NCBI RefSeq assembly: GCF_901933205.1
Contig: NC_044572.1
Location: forward strand, 59,864,965 to 59,928,964
Direction of reading: 5' to 3'
DNA length: 64,000 nucleotides
From: Camarhynchus parvulus
Lineage: Eukaryota > Chordata > Aves > Passeriformes > Thraupidae
Part shown: positions 35,539 through 48,037 of the stretch, one piece after another
Position numbering within the stretch: position 1 is the first letter of the stretch
Layout of the letters: every line of letters begins with the position of its first letter
Translations under genes and position numbers: made by a program
The notes under the pieces: generated by a model
Told to the model about the DNA's origin: nothing
Databases searched by the model: none
What the model saw: only the letters and a program-made list of their open reading frames with translations

Positions 35539-38500
35539 GGTAAGAATGTCTCAAGACTGGCTCCCTGCCTGCTGCTTCTTGGAGCTCTCCACAGGCCACC
35601 CCATGTTTTCCATAGATGAGTACATTTGTTAACTTTAAAAGTAAGTATGAAGATAACTTACCTTTTGCCTTTATTCTCTCTCTACCTTCACCACTTCCTT
35701 CACCACCAGAGGTAGTGTGCGCTCTGGTTAGTTCAGTCTAACTGAAATAACACAGGGAGAATCCTCCTGATTTTGCTTCCCACTGAAGTGACAGTGCATT
35801 TCTTTTACCTGTGTTTGCTTTCTGGCTACATTCCATTCCTTTAGTTTATGCCACCTTTCTCCTCTCCTTTCTGAAGATTATTGTTTTTGGTGTGCATATT
35901 TTTCCATGAGAAGAGTGTCTTAGAAAGTGGAGGTCAGAGACAGGCCTGAAGAATTTGGGAATTCAGTCCCCATACGGTGATACTGAGGGTCCAGGAAGCC
36001 ATATTTGAATGGAAAATTCAAAGCAGTACTTTGTGTGCTTTGATTTTTTTTTTTCCTATCAAGCAAACTGCCCTAATCCTGAAGTTGCATGTATAGAAAA
36101 ATGGTCTTGGGTATTAATTCCTGGATCATAAGAGTTTTCCTGTGCAGACTAACAAAATGTATACTGAAGGTACCTTAGGTAAACCATATTACAGCCCTGT
36201 GAAACCATGTATTTAAAAAAAACCAACCTAACAAAAACATGGACTAATTTAATTTTGCTTAATTTGTTTCTGCAACATATTAAACTAAAACAAATTTAGG
36301 TTGCATTTATGCTAGGCTTTTAATGTGCTTCAACTAATCCACTTGAAAGGATAATTCAGATGAATTTTCCTGAGTGGTGCCAGGTGGGATGAGACACAGC
36401 ACACAGCAGCATGCTGTCCAGATATATTCCCTCAGGAGACCAAAATGTAGTTATAGCAATGAACAACAAGTGACTACATACAGAAAAAAGGATCAAAAGT
36501 AGTAGGAGCACTGGGAGGAGGTCAGAATCAGGAGAGGCAGAGGAACTGTAGTGGTGGGGGAATCTGTCACATAATGGCCTTTCTCGCAGCTTTCAAGCCC
36601 CCCAGAGGGACCGATTAGTGACCAGATATGTGCTTGCTGGAAGATGGCTCACCTCAGAGGAAGAGTCAAGAAAGTAAGGTTTTGGGGACAGATTCTGGTA
36701 TCTTCATTGTGATCAAAGGAAATCACTTTGCACAGGAGAAGTAAAATTTGAAGGTTGATCCCAAGTCTGCATATGATGTCACTTCCAGGAGGAAGAAAGC
36801 AGTCTGCAGGGGTTTTAATTTTTTCTGACATCTCCACTTCCCGTTTATCCTACCAAGCTAGAGTGTGGAGAAGCCCTTAGGAGCACCATGTTTTAGTAAC
36901 AAAGTTCTTGTGCTTTCAGCTAAAGCTACTAAATGTAAACTTCCTATTTGTGGATTGAGTGCAATGCATTTTGACAGCACGCTTTTACTAATTATTGCAC
37001 TTGTTTCATACTTATAGATGGCTAACTCTGCTATGGAAAGGGAGCCATTTAAGCAAAAGTAGGTTACTCTGAGAAGAGGTAGCTACCATTTTGCGAGGAC
37101 CTACCAGTGTGGCCTATCAGGGAATTATGAGAGTCACCCTGCTTACTTTTTGTCATATTTCTGGTAAGTTTTCACCTCATCTGCCAAGTGGGATACTCTA
37201 AGAGGAAAAGAGGAAGGATTTTTGTCAGAGAAGCAGCTGGGCATGTACTTGTAGTTAATCTCAGGGGGGTGAATGATTGGGATATCTTGCCTTCTACATC
37301 TTTTTATTTCCCAGTAAACCTCACCACAGCAATCTCTATGATGGATGAAAGACCAGATTTTTTTTCCCCTCTCTGTGTAAACTGTATAAATTTTGTGCTT
37401 CTTTTAGAACTTTTGCTTTTCTAACAAAGGAAAAACAACAGAGGGCCAGAAGGTTTGCCAAACCTGTTGTGACAGCACCCAGGAAGCTCCCTGCTGGGGA
37501 GAGACAGAGGCAAGGATGACCTGTCTGACTGTGGGATCTCCTGCTGCAGGTCAGCTGAAAGCCATTGCTTGCCCACTTGCCTATCATGTGTGCTGGATTG
37601 AAATGGCTTTTAATTTGCACAGGTATGCTGAGTAGGAGCGAAAATCTGCTTTCCAATCACTCTTGGTAATGAATAAAATAGAAAAGCAGGAGTTAGACTT
37701 GCTCGCAAATAATGTGTAGCTGCAGATAGATCTTAGGAGCTGGATAAAGAATTCTCAGAGTATGTTTTCCCTTCAGCCTTAAGTGTAACAATGTAAGAAC
37801 ACAAGGCAAAGCTACACACATGTATCATGCTAAAAATATCAAGTTAGAGTTCTCAGGCTTTAGGTCACCTGTTCAATAGCAGCTGAAAGTAAATCCCCTC
37901 TAACACCCTACCCCATATTCTGTACCAATCACTTCTTATACACATATACACATTGTGATGCCATGCCTTTTAGTTAGAGTGTATAAATCAAAGTCAATTG
38001 CCTTTCTCCAGCCAGGTAAACTATTTTCAGTGAAGAATCTATTCAAAGAGGAAGTCATACAGTCCACCCTGCACAATTAAGCAGATAAAAGTATAACAGA
38101 TAAATGAAATGATATATGAAAGAGATAGAACCTCCCCCTGTTTGAAGCAAATATATTTTTGGTTTTTTTTCAGAACACTAGAAATAAATTTGAAGGTAGG
38201 AAGGACCTCAAGCACTAGGCTAATTGTATTAACCTCTCCAGCTTTTTACATTTTTTCCATAAAACAAAAATCTCTTTTCTCATCTCTTCATGGGAATAAA
38301 TAGCTCCATTTCTTTTCTCTACAGGCTGGAGATGGTGAATTTAAACAGCCATAATAAGAGTGGCAGCCAAAAACAAGGGCATTTACAAAGGATAATTATT
38401 GCTTAGATTATGAATATCGAATTTCTATTGACATGAAAAAATTACATCTTACAGACATATTATCAGCATTGTCATTCACAATGAAGCATGACAGAAAAGA

Positions 38501-41500
38501 TTTTTCTCTCAGCTGCCTGTAGAATTAAGTCACATGGGCCATTCTTTCTTCAGAGAAATGTGAAGCTGAAACTTACAAGGATGCATAGTTCTATGTAAAA
38601 ATAGCATCATTCCTCTTCCTTGAATTTGGCTCAACACTAGCATGGAGAATTGCTACATAGGAAAGAGGTGGGGAATGTAAAGTTCTCTGGGGGTGGAAAG
38701 AATTTCCAGTTCCCCATCCACTTGTTATCTTCAGCCCCATTTGATTAGAGCGTCCCTGCCTAGTAAGTGGGTTGGAAACTTCCAAAACTCTTGCTCCAAT
38801 GAGTGACTGAGATCCTAAATCTCTGATAGCATTTCAAGTGACAGCAGCAGTAGCAACCTCAAAGTCTTAAGGACTGAGGAGGCAGAAGATAAACATGCAT
38901 AGCTTTACAGTTCAATTGAAAATAATGACAGGATAAGTAGATAAATAATATACTACATCTTATAGATATGGTGTATTGACTGTCCTTATTTTTCTGAAAA
39001 TTAAAATAATGCATTTCCTCTGTGTGAGGTGTGCTTTAGTCTTGCTGTTGCTGCTTACATAATTCCAAACTTGTTCCAGCCATATAGATGTTTTTAAAAG
39101 CTGTCAGTAAGAAAAAGAGCTGAGCATTTTCATCCTTAGAAATCACACACAAAATTTGTCAGAATCTTTACAGTCCCTCTTTGTTTAAAACAGCATTTTT
39201 TGTGTGCTATGGTCCATAAGGCATTATATAACTTGATTATCATGTCAAGAAAAATCTTCCAGAAAATGTATAAGCTCATGTATAACCACAAGTTAAAAGT
39301 AGAGACAGTAATACTTGAATATTCAAAACAGGGTCTAATTTGGCTTAAAAAATCAGAAGTAACATTACTGCTTAAGGTGGGATGTGGTCCTTCAAATGAA
39401 AATTAAAAAATTAATTTGTATTTTCTGCTTCTGGTGTGGCATATTTTAGCATTTCCTATTCTCCAGGGAATTTAATGACATGTTAATTTTGAAGGCATAT
39501 TCATTGCTGGCAACTTGAAGCCATCCACAAAGGGAGGTACAGAAGTTTCTCTCTAGTTTCTTCTGTTCCACAGATTCTGCACTTCTTGTCCACTACTCGG
39601 AAGCCTTTGGGGTCCTTGGATGCCCAAGGCACAGAAACAACCAAGAATATATTTGATGTCTCTGTTTGATGTGGTCCTGGTATTTAGGTTTCATATATTT
39701 ATCTTTACTAAATAGGAAATGCTTTTTGCCACCTCTAAACTATTTCAGCTCAGCTGCTATCTATAAAATTCACCTTAGTCCTTCTGGGGATTCCATATGT
39801 GTCCAGCAGTAAGCAGGAATATTCTCACACACTTAAGGTGGGAGGATGTGTCCTGATGGAGGATAGTGGGATCCCCAGCGTGTGTTTCTTTTCTGGCATA
39901 ATGATTTAGAGTGCTGAAGACTGGCTTGGGAGAATTCAGGAGTGCAACTATAATTTTCCTCCTAAAGGCTGTTTGTTGCAGCTCTGTTTCATAGATTAAG
40001 TTTCCTTTTAATATATATATGTGATCATTCTGTGATTTGAATTTCTGCAAAGGTCAGCAAATGCTTTTTCCATCCTATATGAAACTAATTTTCTAGAATT
40101 CATGGCTATTAGCTGAAATTTCACAGGATGTGATGCTTTAAATGTTGGACAAAGATGATCTGCTTCATTTGCCATACAATTTATTTCTCTTTCCCTCTTT
40201 ATCATATGTATCCTTCTTTAAATGTGTTCTACACATGCTACCTTTGTGTTCTACCTGTCTGAAGTCTTTAGGGAGCAATCACTGTTTATTTGTGAATTTC
40301 TTGCAGTGAAGATGTCTCTTCCAGTTTAGATTTGCATCATAATTTTTTAACCAACATATGTTAGACCTGTGTCAACTTTACATTTTACATTCTTTTGGAT
40401 GTTCACTTTCTTTGTTTTCTCTTGATTATTTTCTAAGGAAAAAATGAAGCAATTTCTTTCTGATGGAATATCACTGTATTGGGAATTGGTTTTGATGTTA
40501 CTGTGCTTTTTTTCTTAGCACAATTTATCACTGAAGGAATGGATGCTTACTGAGCTGCTCGAAGTTTTAAGCATGTGAATAATAGCATAAATTACCTGCC
40601 TGAGAAACATCAGTGAGAATGGATGATTAGAGGGAGTGAAAATGTCTGTTTTGATAAATTAAAGTTGAACAACCTCAAAAAAAAAAATTCTGTCTATTTG
40701 TATTTTGGGCTGCATGTATAAATCTAGATGCATTAGTACTGTCAGTGGCATTTATCCACATTTCTGATGCATACCAAGGACACCACTGATCTCTGCATAA
40801 TTAATACAACAGAACTGAGCGTATGGAAGATGACCTGTCTACTACTCTGTAACTTTGGTATTTGCCTGTATATTATTAGAAATATTTAAGCTCTGAAAAA
40901 AGATTTTTCCTGCTATGATGGGTATTTTTGATCATAAAAAAACTGAAGTCAGGTTAAAGAAAATAATTTAATGCTGGAAATAGTACAAGCCAATTGCCAT
41001 AGGATCTCCCACATTACTCTTTAATTACAGATTGACAGATTTTTCTGGTAGAAAAGAGTTCTTGAAGGATGAGTGTCAAAGTTATTTAAATGGTCAGAGC
41101 ATTAAAAGTAGAACCAGTAGTTTTTATACATAAAGTTTTAACTTTAGGTACTTAGACTCTTGTATGGTTCTAAGAGCAGTTGTACAAAGAAATTTAATAA
41201 ATGAAATCGAAATGAAAAGTCAAGGCTACTATTATAGGCAAATCAAATATTTTCACAATTAGGTGCAACACTGTCTCTTTTTCTTCTTTTTCCACTGATG
41301 GTGTTCCCTGCTGTCTCCCCACATATTTTCCTGAGATTATCTGGTACATAAAGTATCTCACACACATTGTGACAAGGGCCTCCCATATAAAGTTCCTTAC
41401 TGCGCATATTGTGACCATTGTGTGTGCATGCTCCAGCCTCTCTGCTCCTCATTGAGTGAAACTGTAGATTTAAACAGATGGGGACAATTGTGCTGTGTTA

Positions 41501-41660
41501 TAGCAGTTAGGCTCAAAAAATCTCCCTGCTTTCAACTATACCAGTCTCACTGGAAATGCATTTGAGCTGAGCTATATCTCCAGCAAAATATGAAAATGCT
41601 GAAATGTTGGATTGCATACAAACTTCTCCACACAAGTCTCCCTTCCAGTAAGCCAAGTAC

Positions 41661-41676
41661 ATATATATATATATAT
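41661..41676. repeat. (AT)8 microsatellite
   Basis: Sixteen bases of alternating AT. Simple sequence. Confidence 0.9.
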
Positions 41677-42120
41677 GCCTTAAGGAGGGGGGACAGCTGT
41701 AATGGAAAGACTTCTTAAAAGTCATTGAAATATATAAAAATGTTCAACACTGAAAATGTTGCTATGAGGGGCTCTAACTTTCATAATTCACAATGAGAAT
41801 GAACAGGTAAATTAATAATTTTATATTACCTAAAACCGCACAAACTCCTTTCTGGTTTATTTGTGGATTGATGAAAGCCTTATATTCTTCATAATCCACA
41901 TTAATTTATAAAGCAAAAAAGGCTTCAATGCTTTTGGTGGCCTGTGGCTGAAGTTCTTGGTTGCTCTTTCATATGTGTTACTTCTGTCAAAAAATTGATT
42001 TGTCTGGTTCAGTCTGCCATTTGCCCTTAAGACTGGTCTGCAGAGCCTTTCACGGAGCTTCTGCTGCCTGCACTGTGTGCAACCAGTCATGCATGGTTCA
42101 AAAGTAACAAAGATTAATTT

Positions 42121-42166
42121 ATATATATATGTATAATTATTTATTTATTTGTTTGTTTGTTTGTTT
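42121..42166. repeat. Compound microsatellite (AT)n-(TTAT)n-(GTTT)n
   Basis: (AT)5 is followed by a short linker, then TTAT x3 and GTTT x4. The change of unit (A to G in one position of the tetramer) suggests a single substitution that then spread by slippage. Confidence 0.85.
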
Positions 42167-45100
42167 AACATTTATTTTAAATTTAAGAATCATGGTTCTA
42201 AGGCATACTAGGCGCTTGAATCTGGAGTCAGAGGAGCAAGTACAACAAGCAATATATAAAAATCAGAATCCTCATTTTGCTGTACCACCTTGCAGATTTA
42301 TGTTCATTAGATCCAATCTTTGATTCATGTTTGAGTAATCACTTCAAAACACAACTTTCCAGTAATAAAACAATGGCTTTAAAGTCAAAGTTAGCTTCTG
42401 TTTCTTCCATGTGAATTTGAAATACCCTCATTGCATTGTGCCTGGCATTACAAAACACACCAGTGAATAATACAACATACAACAGATTCTTGAAACAAAG
42501 AACATCCCAAACTGAGATGGGAGCTTTCAGATCTGCACCAGATGCTTCCAGGAGGATAAAATCAGATGCTGAGGAGCAACCTGTGGTACTCTTTATTCTT
42601 GCTATGGAGAGATGTGCTATTTCTAATAGCTCATTTGTGGTGTCTGGAGAGACATAAAAAATAGGTTTTAACATAGCTGGTGAGCTTTGTCTCTGTTAGG
42701 GATCAATGATTAGCACTCTGTGACTTCAGCCAGGCACTTGTTTAACAGACCGTTTGTAGCTTCCTGAAAAAAAAATCAGAACTGCTTTCTTTCTGTTTCA
42801 TGCCTTTTTTCTGCCATTACAGAAACTACTGTCGCTGTTTCCTTCAAATTCCCTTCTGAAATACATAACTGAACCTCAGAAGTTGTGTGTTTAGAGAGGT
42901 GGACAGGTGGGACTGGCATGGTGTGCCTCCTACTGATGTTGCATGAAACAGGAAAAAACTAACTGCAGGAGAAAGATGATGGAGGATAAGGTTTTTCACC
43001 AAATGGGTTTCAAAGTTAATTGCCTCAAGCATGTTCACTGAAAATAAACTGAGTGAAAAATAAAGGGTTTTCATGACTGAGGAAGGCAAAAAGGTATTGA
43101 CCTCCTCCTGTGTATTCCAAGTACCTATGAATCAAGACTTTTCTAGGAATGGAGAGGAGGGTTATTTTAGTTGGATGTTTTGTTTCTGGAAGATTTGTAT
43201 CTAGGCCTTTAACTACTGTAAAGCAGTGAAGTCCTGTTGGAGCGTTTTCAGGAAAGTTATACTGATTTAGAGAAGCTGGGTACCTGATATGATATAGTCT
43301 TTCAATGTTGCAGTGGCCTAACAAAGTGTTAAACTTTCCATTACTGAACGCCCACATTAAAGGATTATTTAACACTACCAGAAAAATCACATCCTCAGAA
43401 AAAAAGTTATCAGGAGAAATCTCTCTGTGAGCAATTGCATTTTGCCTTTTGGGACATACTTTGTTGCATGTATCCTTAAGCTCTTCAAAAAAAAAAAAAA
43501 CCCTTCACAACTCTATTATTTAATCACATTATAAAAGTACCCCAGTCTTTCTTTGTCCCCTTTCTGAGAAAATAAACCCACATTGAACTGCACAGGTTGA
43601 GCCTCATTAAAAAAAGAAAAAAAATACCATGGAGGTTAGAATGGGTTGAGATAATTAAGAAAACAGTTTTCTTTTCACTGGCACAATTTTCCAGACAACA
43701 GACTGCTTAATGTAGAACCTAGATATAAAGGTCTTCTATCAGAATTTGAAATGTTGCTTTCTGCAAAGCTGACATAAATAAAATGCTTTGCAATCAAGTT
43801 TTCTGGACTAGATCCCAACCTCCTGAACTTCAGTATGTTTTGTTGTTTGTTTTTAAATTTTTTTTTAACACTGTGGAATGTCTTAAATTTGTGATTAGAA
43901 TTTTCTCAAGCAAAAGGAACTTCAGGTTTGCTAAAGAAATGGAATGGAAATACCAGGCAAATACAAAGTCAAATCCTCGTGACAGAAAATCTATCAGAGG
44001 TGGACAGAACCTGAGGAGTTTTGGGATATTTACTTTCCAGTTTTTCTGATTCTTTTTCTCTTCTCTGGAATGGATTTGAGATTAATTACAGTCTTCAAAT
44101 GAAAGCCCAAAAAAATTTAAGATTGAATGTAGGATTTCGAATGTCTGAAAATCATATTCCCTAAGTCCTACTCAATTGCCTCTGCAGCCAAGGAAGCAAA
44201 TGTTTTATGTTAGTTATTTTATTTGTATTAAGGTAAGCCTTGGCCAACTTAAAATTTGGTTTCCTGTTGTGTCCAGAAACACCTTGATTAAATGCTTCTA
44301 TTTAGTGGGAAGGAGAGATGTTCCCTCCCACAATCTGTCCTCCACACATGTGGTACATTCCTTCATTTTGAGAGCAATACATCAGTTCCCTGGGATAGAA
44401 AGGTAGCCCTGTGCCCTGGGCGCATCAGGCTAGAGTGTATTCTGTAAAATAAAATTCATCCTTTTAGGGAAGAAAGGATGTGTGTGAGCAGTTTTGTTTG
44501 GTAACTTGTTTATGGACTTAATCTTTCTTGTGATGTGCTTTAGTGGTTTAGAGCAGAGTTCTTCCTTCACTTGAACTGCTGCAGAAGTCTGCAAAAAGTA
44601 CACCAGAGGCCAGGACCTGACACAGGACCATCAATGGATATGCAACTCTACTGTAAATACACCAAGTTATTGATAAATCTAATCACTTAGCAACAGCAGA
44701 GGAGACTGTGGCCTATGGTGACATTCTTGCCATTAGTGCTTATGACAAGAAAAGATGTCATGCTCATGTCTTCTTGGAACTGCATCTCCCAAAATGTTCT
44801 GTGCCTAGATCTGATTGCTGTCTTTCATTTGGTCTTGCTCTCCTTTGTCAGGAAGGAGCTTTTAGCCGCCTGCTGAGTAAATGCTGTGGGTCTGATGTAA
44901 TTCAGGAAGCCCTCTGTCTGATGTGTGGTGGATAAACACTGCTGCTGAGAACAGCAGTCAATTTGGGACCATTTGGTTTTGCATCTGTGCTTTGAATTTT
45001 CCCCCAAGAAGAGAACACTGAAATCCATGCCCTGGAAGCTGAGCATAATTTGGAAAGCAACTCCAATGGTTGTCTTCTGTTCCTAGCGGTTCATCACCTT

Positions 45101-47716
45101 GTTTCAGAGCTGTGGGCAGTGATGAAAGTAGTGCAAGAAGGAAATAATTTCCCCAGAACTATAATGAGGAGAAAACCTCCTTAAGCCAAGAATCCTTTTT
45201 TTCTTCTTTTTTCTTACTTTTTATTGTTTAATTTGGCAGCATCTGCTTTAAAGTTTGTCAGACCAGCTGTTGGCAACTGAGATTTGTCTGAAGGTTTGAC
45301 TTGCAATATTACAGTGTAAATGCATTGTAAGGATGAATATTGAATTAATTGAAAAATGCATTTCGGACTGCTAAGGTCACCTAGCCTCAAGAGCTCACAG
45401 CCTTGCTTTCTAGATTTGAGTAGTGTTTGTTAACAATGAGAAGCAGGATACCACCTTATATACAAATTCCCTTTCTTCTTCCCTTTCCATTGTACTGGAT
45501 AAAGCTGTCTAAGCATAAACAAACACTGATACATTATATCCAGAAACTGCTATGATATCTATTTTGATAGGATACTTGTCAAAATTATATTGTGAATCTT
45601 ACTTTTGAATGACTTTGTGCGACACACTTGAAGGTCAGATATAGAAAATACAAGTGTAAAGTCAAATTCACTTACAGTAACTCTAGCTGTTGGACTAAAT
45701 GCTAATTAAAAAAGGGGTGTTTTTTTCAGTTTTACATAGTAGAAATAAAATATTACCTTAAGGACTGAAGAAACATTGGAAGGCATTTAATGTAGAAATT
45801 TTTGAACTGTCTGTTGTGTATCTCTACTGACGAGTTTTTAGCAAAGCAGACATTGGATCTAGTGTTTAACCTACTGCTATTCTGAGGGGGTATAGAAACC
45901 TGGCAACTGGCATGATGACCTCTTTAAGTTCTCTAACAGGAACGAACTCAGTAGCATTAGAAAGGTCATTTTGACAACAATCCTGTGATTTAGAAACAGT
46001 ACTCAATTCTTTGCTAGACTTAAACCATACTATGATATAACTTTGTAACTATTTGGAATATTTATCTTAAATTCTTTCATGAAAGTGGCCCATAAATTGT
46101 ACTTATATAATTTCCATTGGAGTCCTTTGGGTCAGGTATTTCTTATTCCCATTTTATAGACAGGAGTTATGAAATATTAACAGAAGGAAAAAGAAATCGT
46201 ACTAGGTTTTGTGTCTCCTTTTTTTTTTTCTTCACCAAAATTAGAGTGGAGTGGAATCTCCGAGAGGTAAAATCTCTGTTTCAAGTCAAGAACAAAAATG
46301 TTCAAGACAGTTTCTGATGGAGAAACATTTTCTCCCCCCACCTCCCATTAGCTCCATTTCCCCCTTGCCTTCCCTGACTGAAACAATTCCAGAAAAAAAA
46401 TATTAAAAAAGGGTCTTTAAAAGCCATAGAAAACAAGCCATTGTTAAGACTTCTGATTATTTTTTGTAGAGAATTTTGTCTGTGTCTCATAAAGGATGAT
46501 ACTGTACATTCCCAGTGAAGAACTGTTCATTTCTTTCTGAGAAAAGCTAGAACACTTTTAGGTCACGCTGCTGCTGCCTTACACGCAGTGGCGATGATGA
46601 TGGCTGTGGTATTCATTGTTCCCTCTGCTATGCACCACCACATCTAATACTCAGAAATTATGTGGGCCCTGACTTATAACTGCTCTCAATTGTTATTAGT
46701 TCCAGTTGCTTCACAGTGACTCTTCAGTGTGTAAAAATAAACACTTGGATTTCTGCTGAATGAGGGGCTTAATATGTGGCTGCACAGGACTGAGTCTGGC
46801 CATGACCTCATGAAGGAAAACAAACCATATGCAAGCACAGAGCTTGTTAATATTTTCTTGAGCCCTTTCACCCGGCTTTAGTCACTGTCACTAATTTGCT
46901 TTGCTTACGGTAAAATTTCAAGTGTTTGCATACTTTTATTTTGTCTGAATGACTCCGTGGGGTCTTGGTTATTTTCTATTACCTTGACTGTCACAAGCAA
47001 AATCAGATGCTGATAAAATTATGTAAATGTAAATGTCAATAAAATAAATGGTTCTATTTTTGCAGATGTTCTTCATCTGGATTGAATTTGATTGTGGATG
47101 CTTTTCTTCATGCATAATAATCCAAAGCTAAAGGATGAAAGTGTTCTTGAAGCAAAGAAAACACATTCTGAATCTTTACTGTAAATTATACACTATACAA
47201 AATCAGTCCAAATTGTTCAAACCCTTGGACAATTACAATGTTATTCTACTCACCATGCTGAGTACTGTGTAATTATCATGGTTAGCAGCAGTTTGCTTGC
47301 TCTTAGTCCTGAAGGGAGATGCAAGTTTTACTGAACAAGAAATAAAAGCAGATGTTAGACCTTATTTTGTTTTCTGACTCAGCAACTGAAAATACCCACA
47401 AAATTTGAAGGATTTTTTTCCCACTTATTTAGTTCATGTAGCATTAACAAAACCAGTGCTATTGATCAAATATGCACTGTGCTGTACATAATGGATAGTG
47501 TGGTTAGTTGCATGATTAAAGAATTTGCTAAGATGCAGCCCCCAGCTTCATTTGTAAAAAGGAATAAAAAGAATCAGAGATATTGTTCCCAGAGAAGGAA
47601 GATCCAATTAACAAGAAACATTTAATTGGTTTTCTAGTTTACAGGCTCGCCCTTCTCCTATTAAGTCAATGATAGGCTTGTTTGCATAGTTAATCATGAA
47701 GGAAACATACTTTACA

Positions 47717-48037
47717 TTAAATCCATTTGTTTCGTAGGGTTAATTTACCCATCCTCTTCACAAAGATGACCAGTCTTCCAGTCTTCCTTACTAAAAGCTT
47801 TCCAGTATAATTAAATTCCAAGAACTTGCTTGGCTTATGGGCCAAGCTTTTGGACCTCAACAACTTTTGTGTAAATGTTGTAAGCCTGTAATCTAAATGC
47901 CAGATACTTCTGCAAACTTTGGGTGGGCCTACTGTCCACTTGACATCAAAACTTGGAGCAAATGGATCAGGCAACCAGTAATAAGAGACACCTTTGGCTT
48001 GACCAGTTAGAGGAGGATGTGGGATTCCTGTTGCCAT
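47717..48037 (-). other. Minus-strand open frame, possible exon of unknown gene
   Basis: A 106-codon frame with a protein-like composition (four Trp, many Pro and Lys, few low-complexity runs). It contains segments such as GVSYYWLPDPFAPSFDVKW and a basic C-terminal third. On the minus strand an AG (...AACCAAATAG) sits just upstream of the first codons as a possible splice acceptor, although its pyrimidine tract is weak. GTAAGG and GTAAAT lie inside the last third as possible donors. I do not recognise the protein. Frames of this length also arise by chance elsewhere in the window (for example 121, 122 and 128 codons), so length alone is not evidence. A homology search would decide. Confidence 0.15.

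Noticed and set aside
38190..38245. GGAAGGACCTCAAG string resembling a CR1 3' region
   Set aside because: Only about 14 bases match, with no following CR1 phrases.
43025..43390. 121-codon minus-strand frame
   Set aside because: No domain, splice context or family resemblance could be supported.
44778..44803. Possible ZNF143/SBS-type promoter motif
   Set aside because: The match to the remembered consensus is imperfect at several positions, and there is no CpG island or adjacent exon to suggest a promoter.
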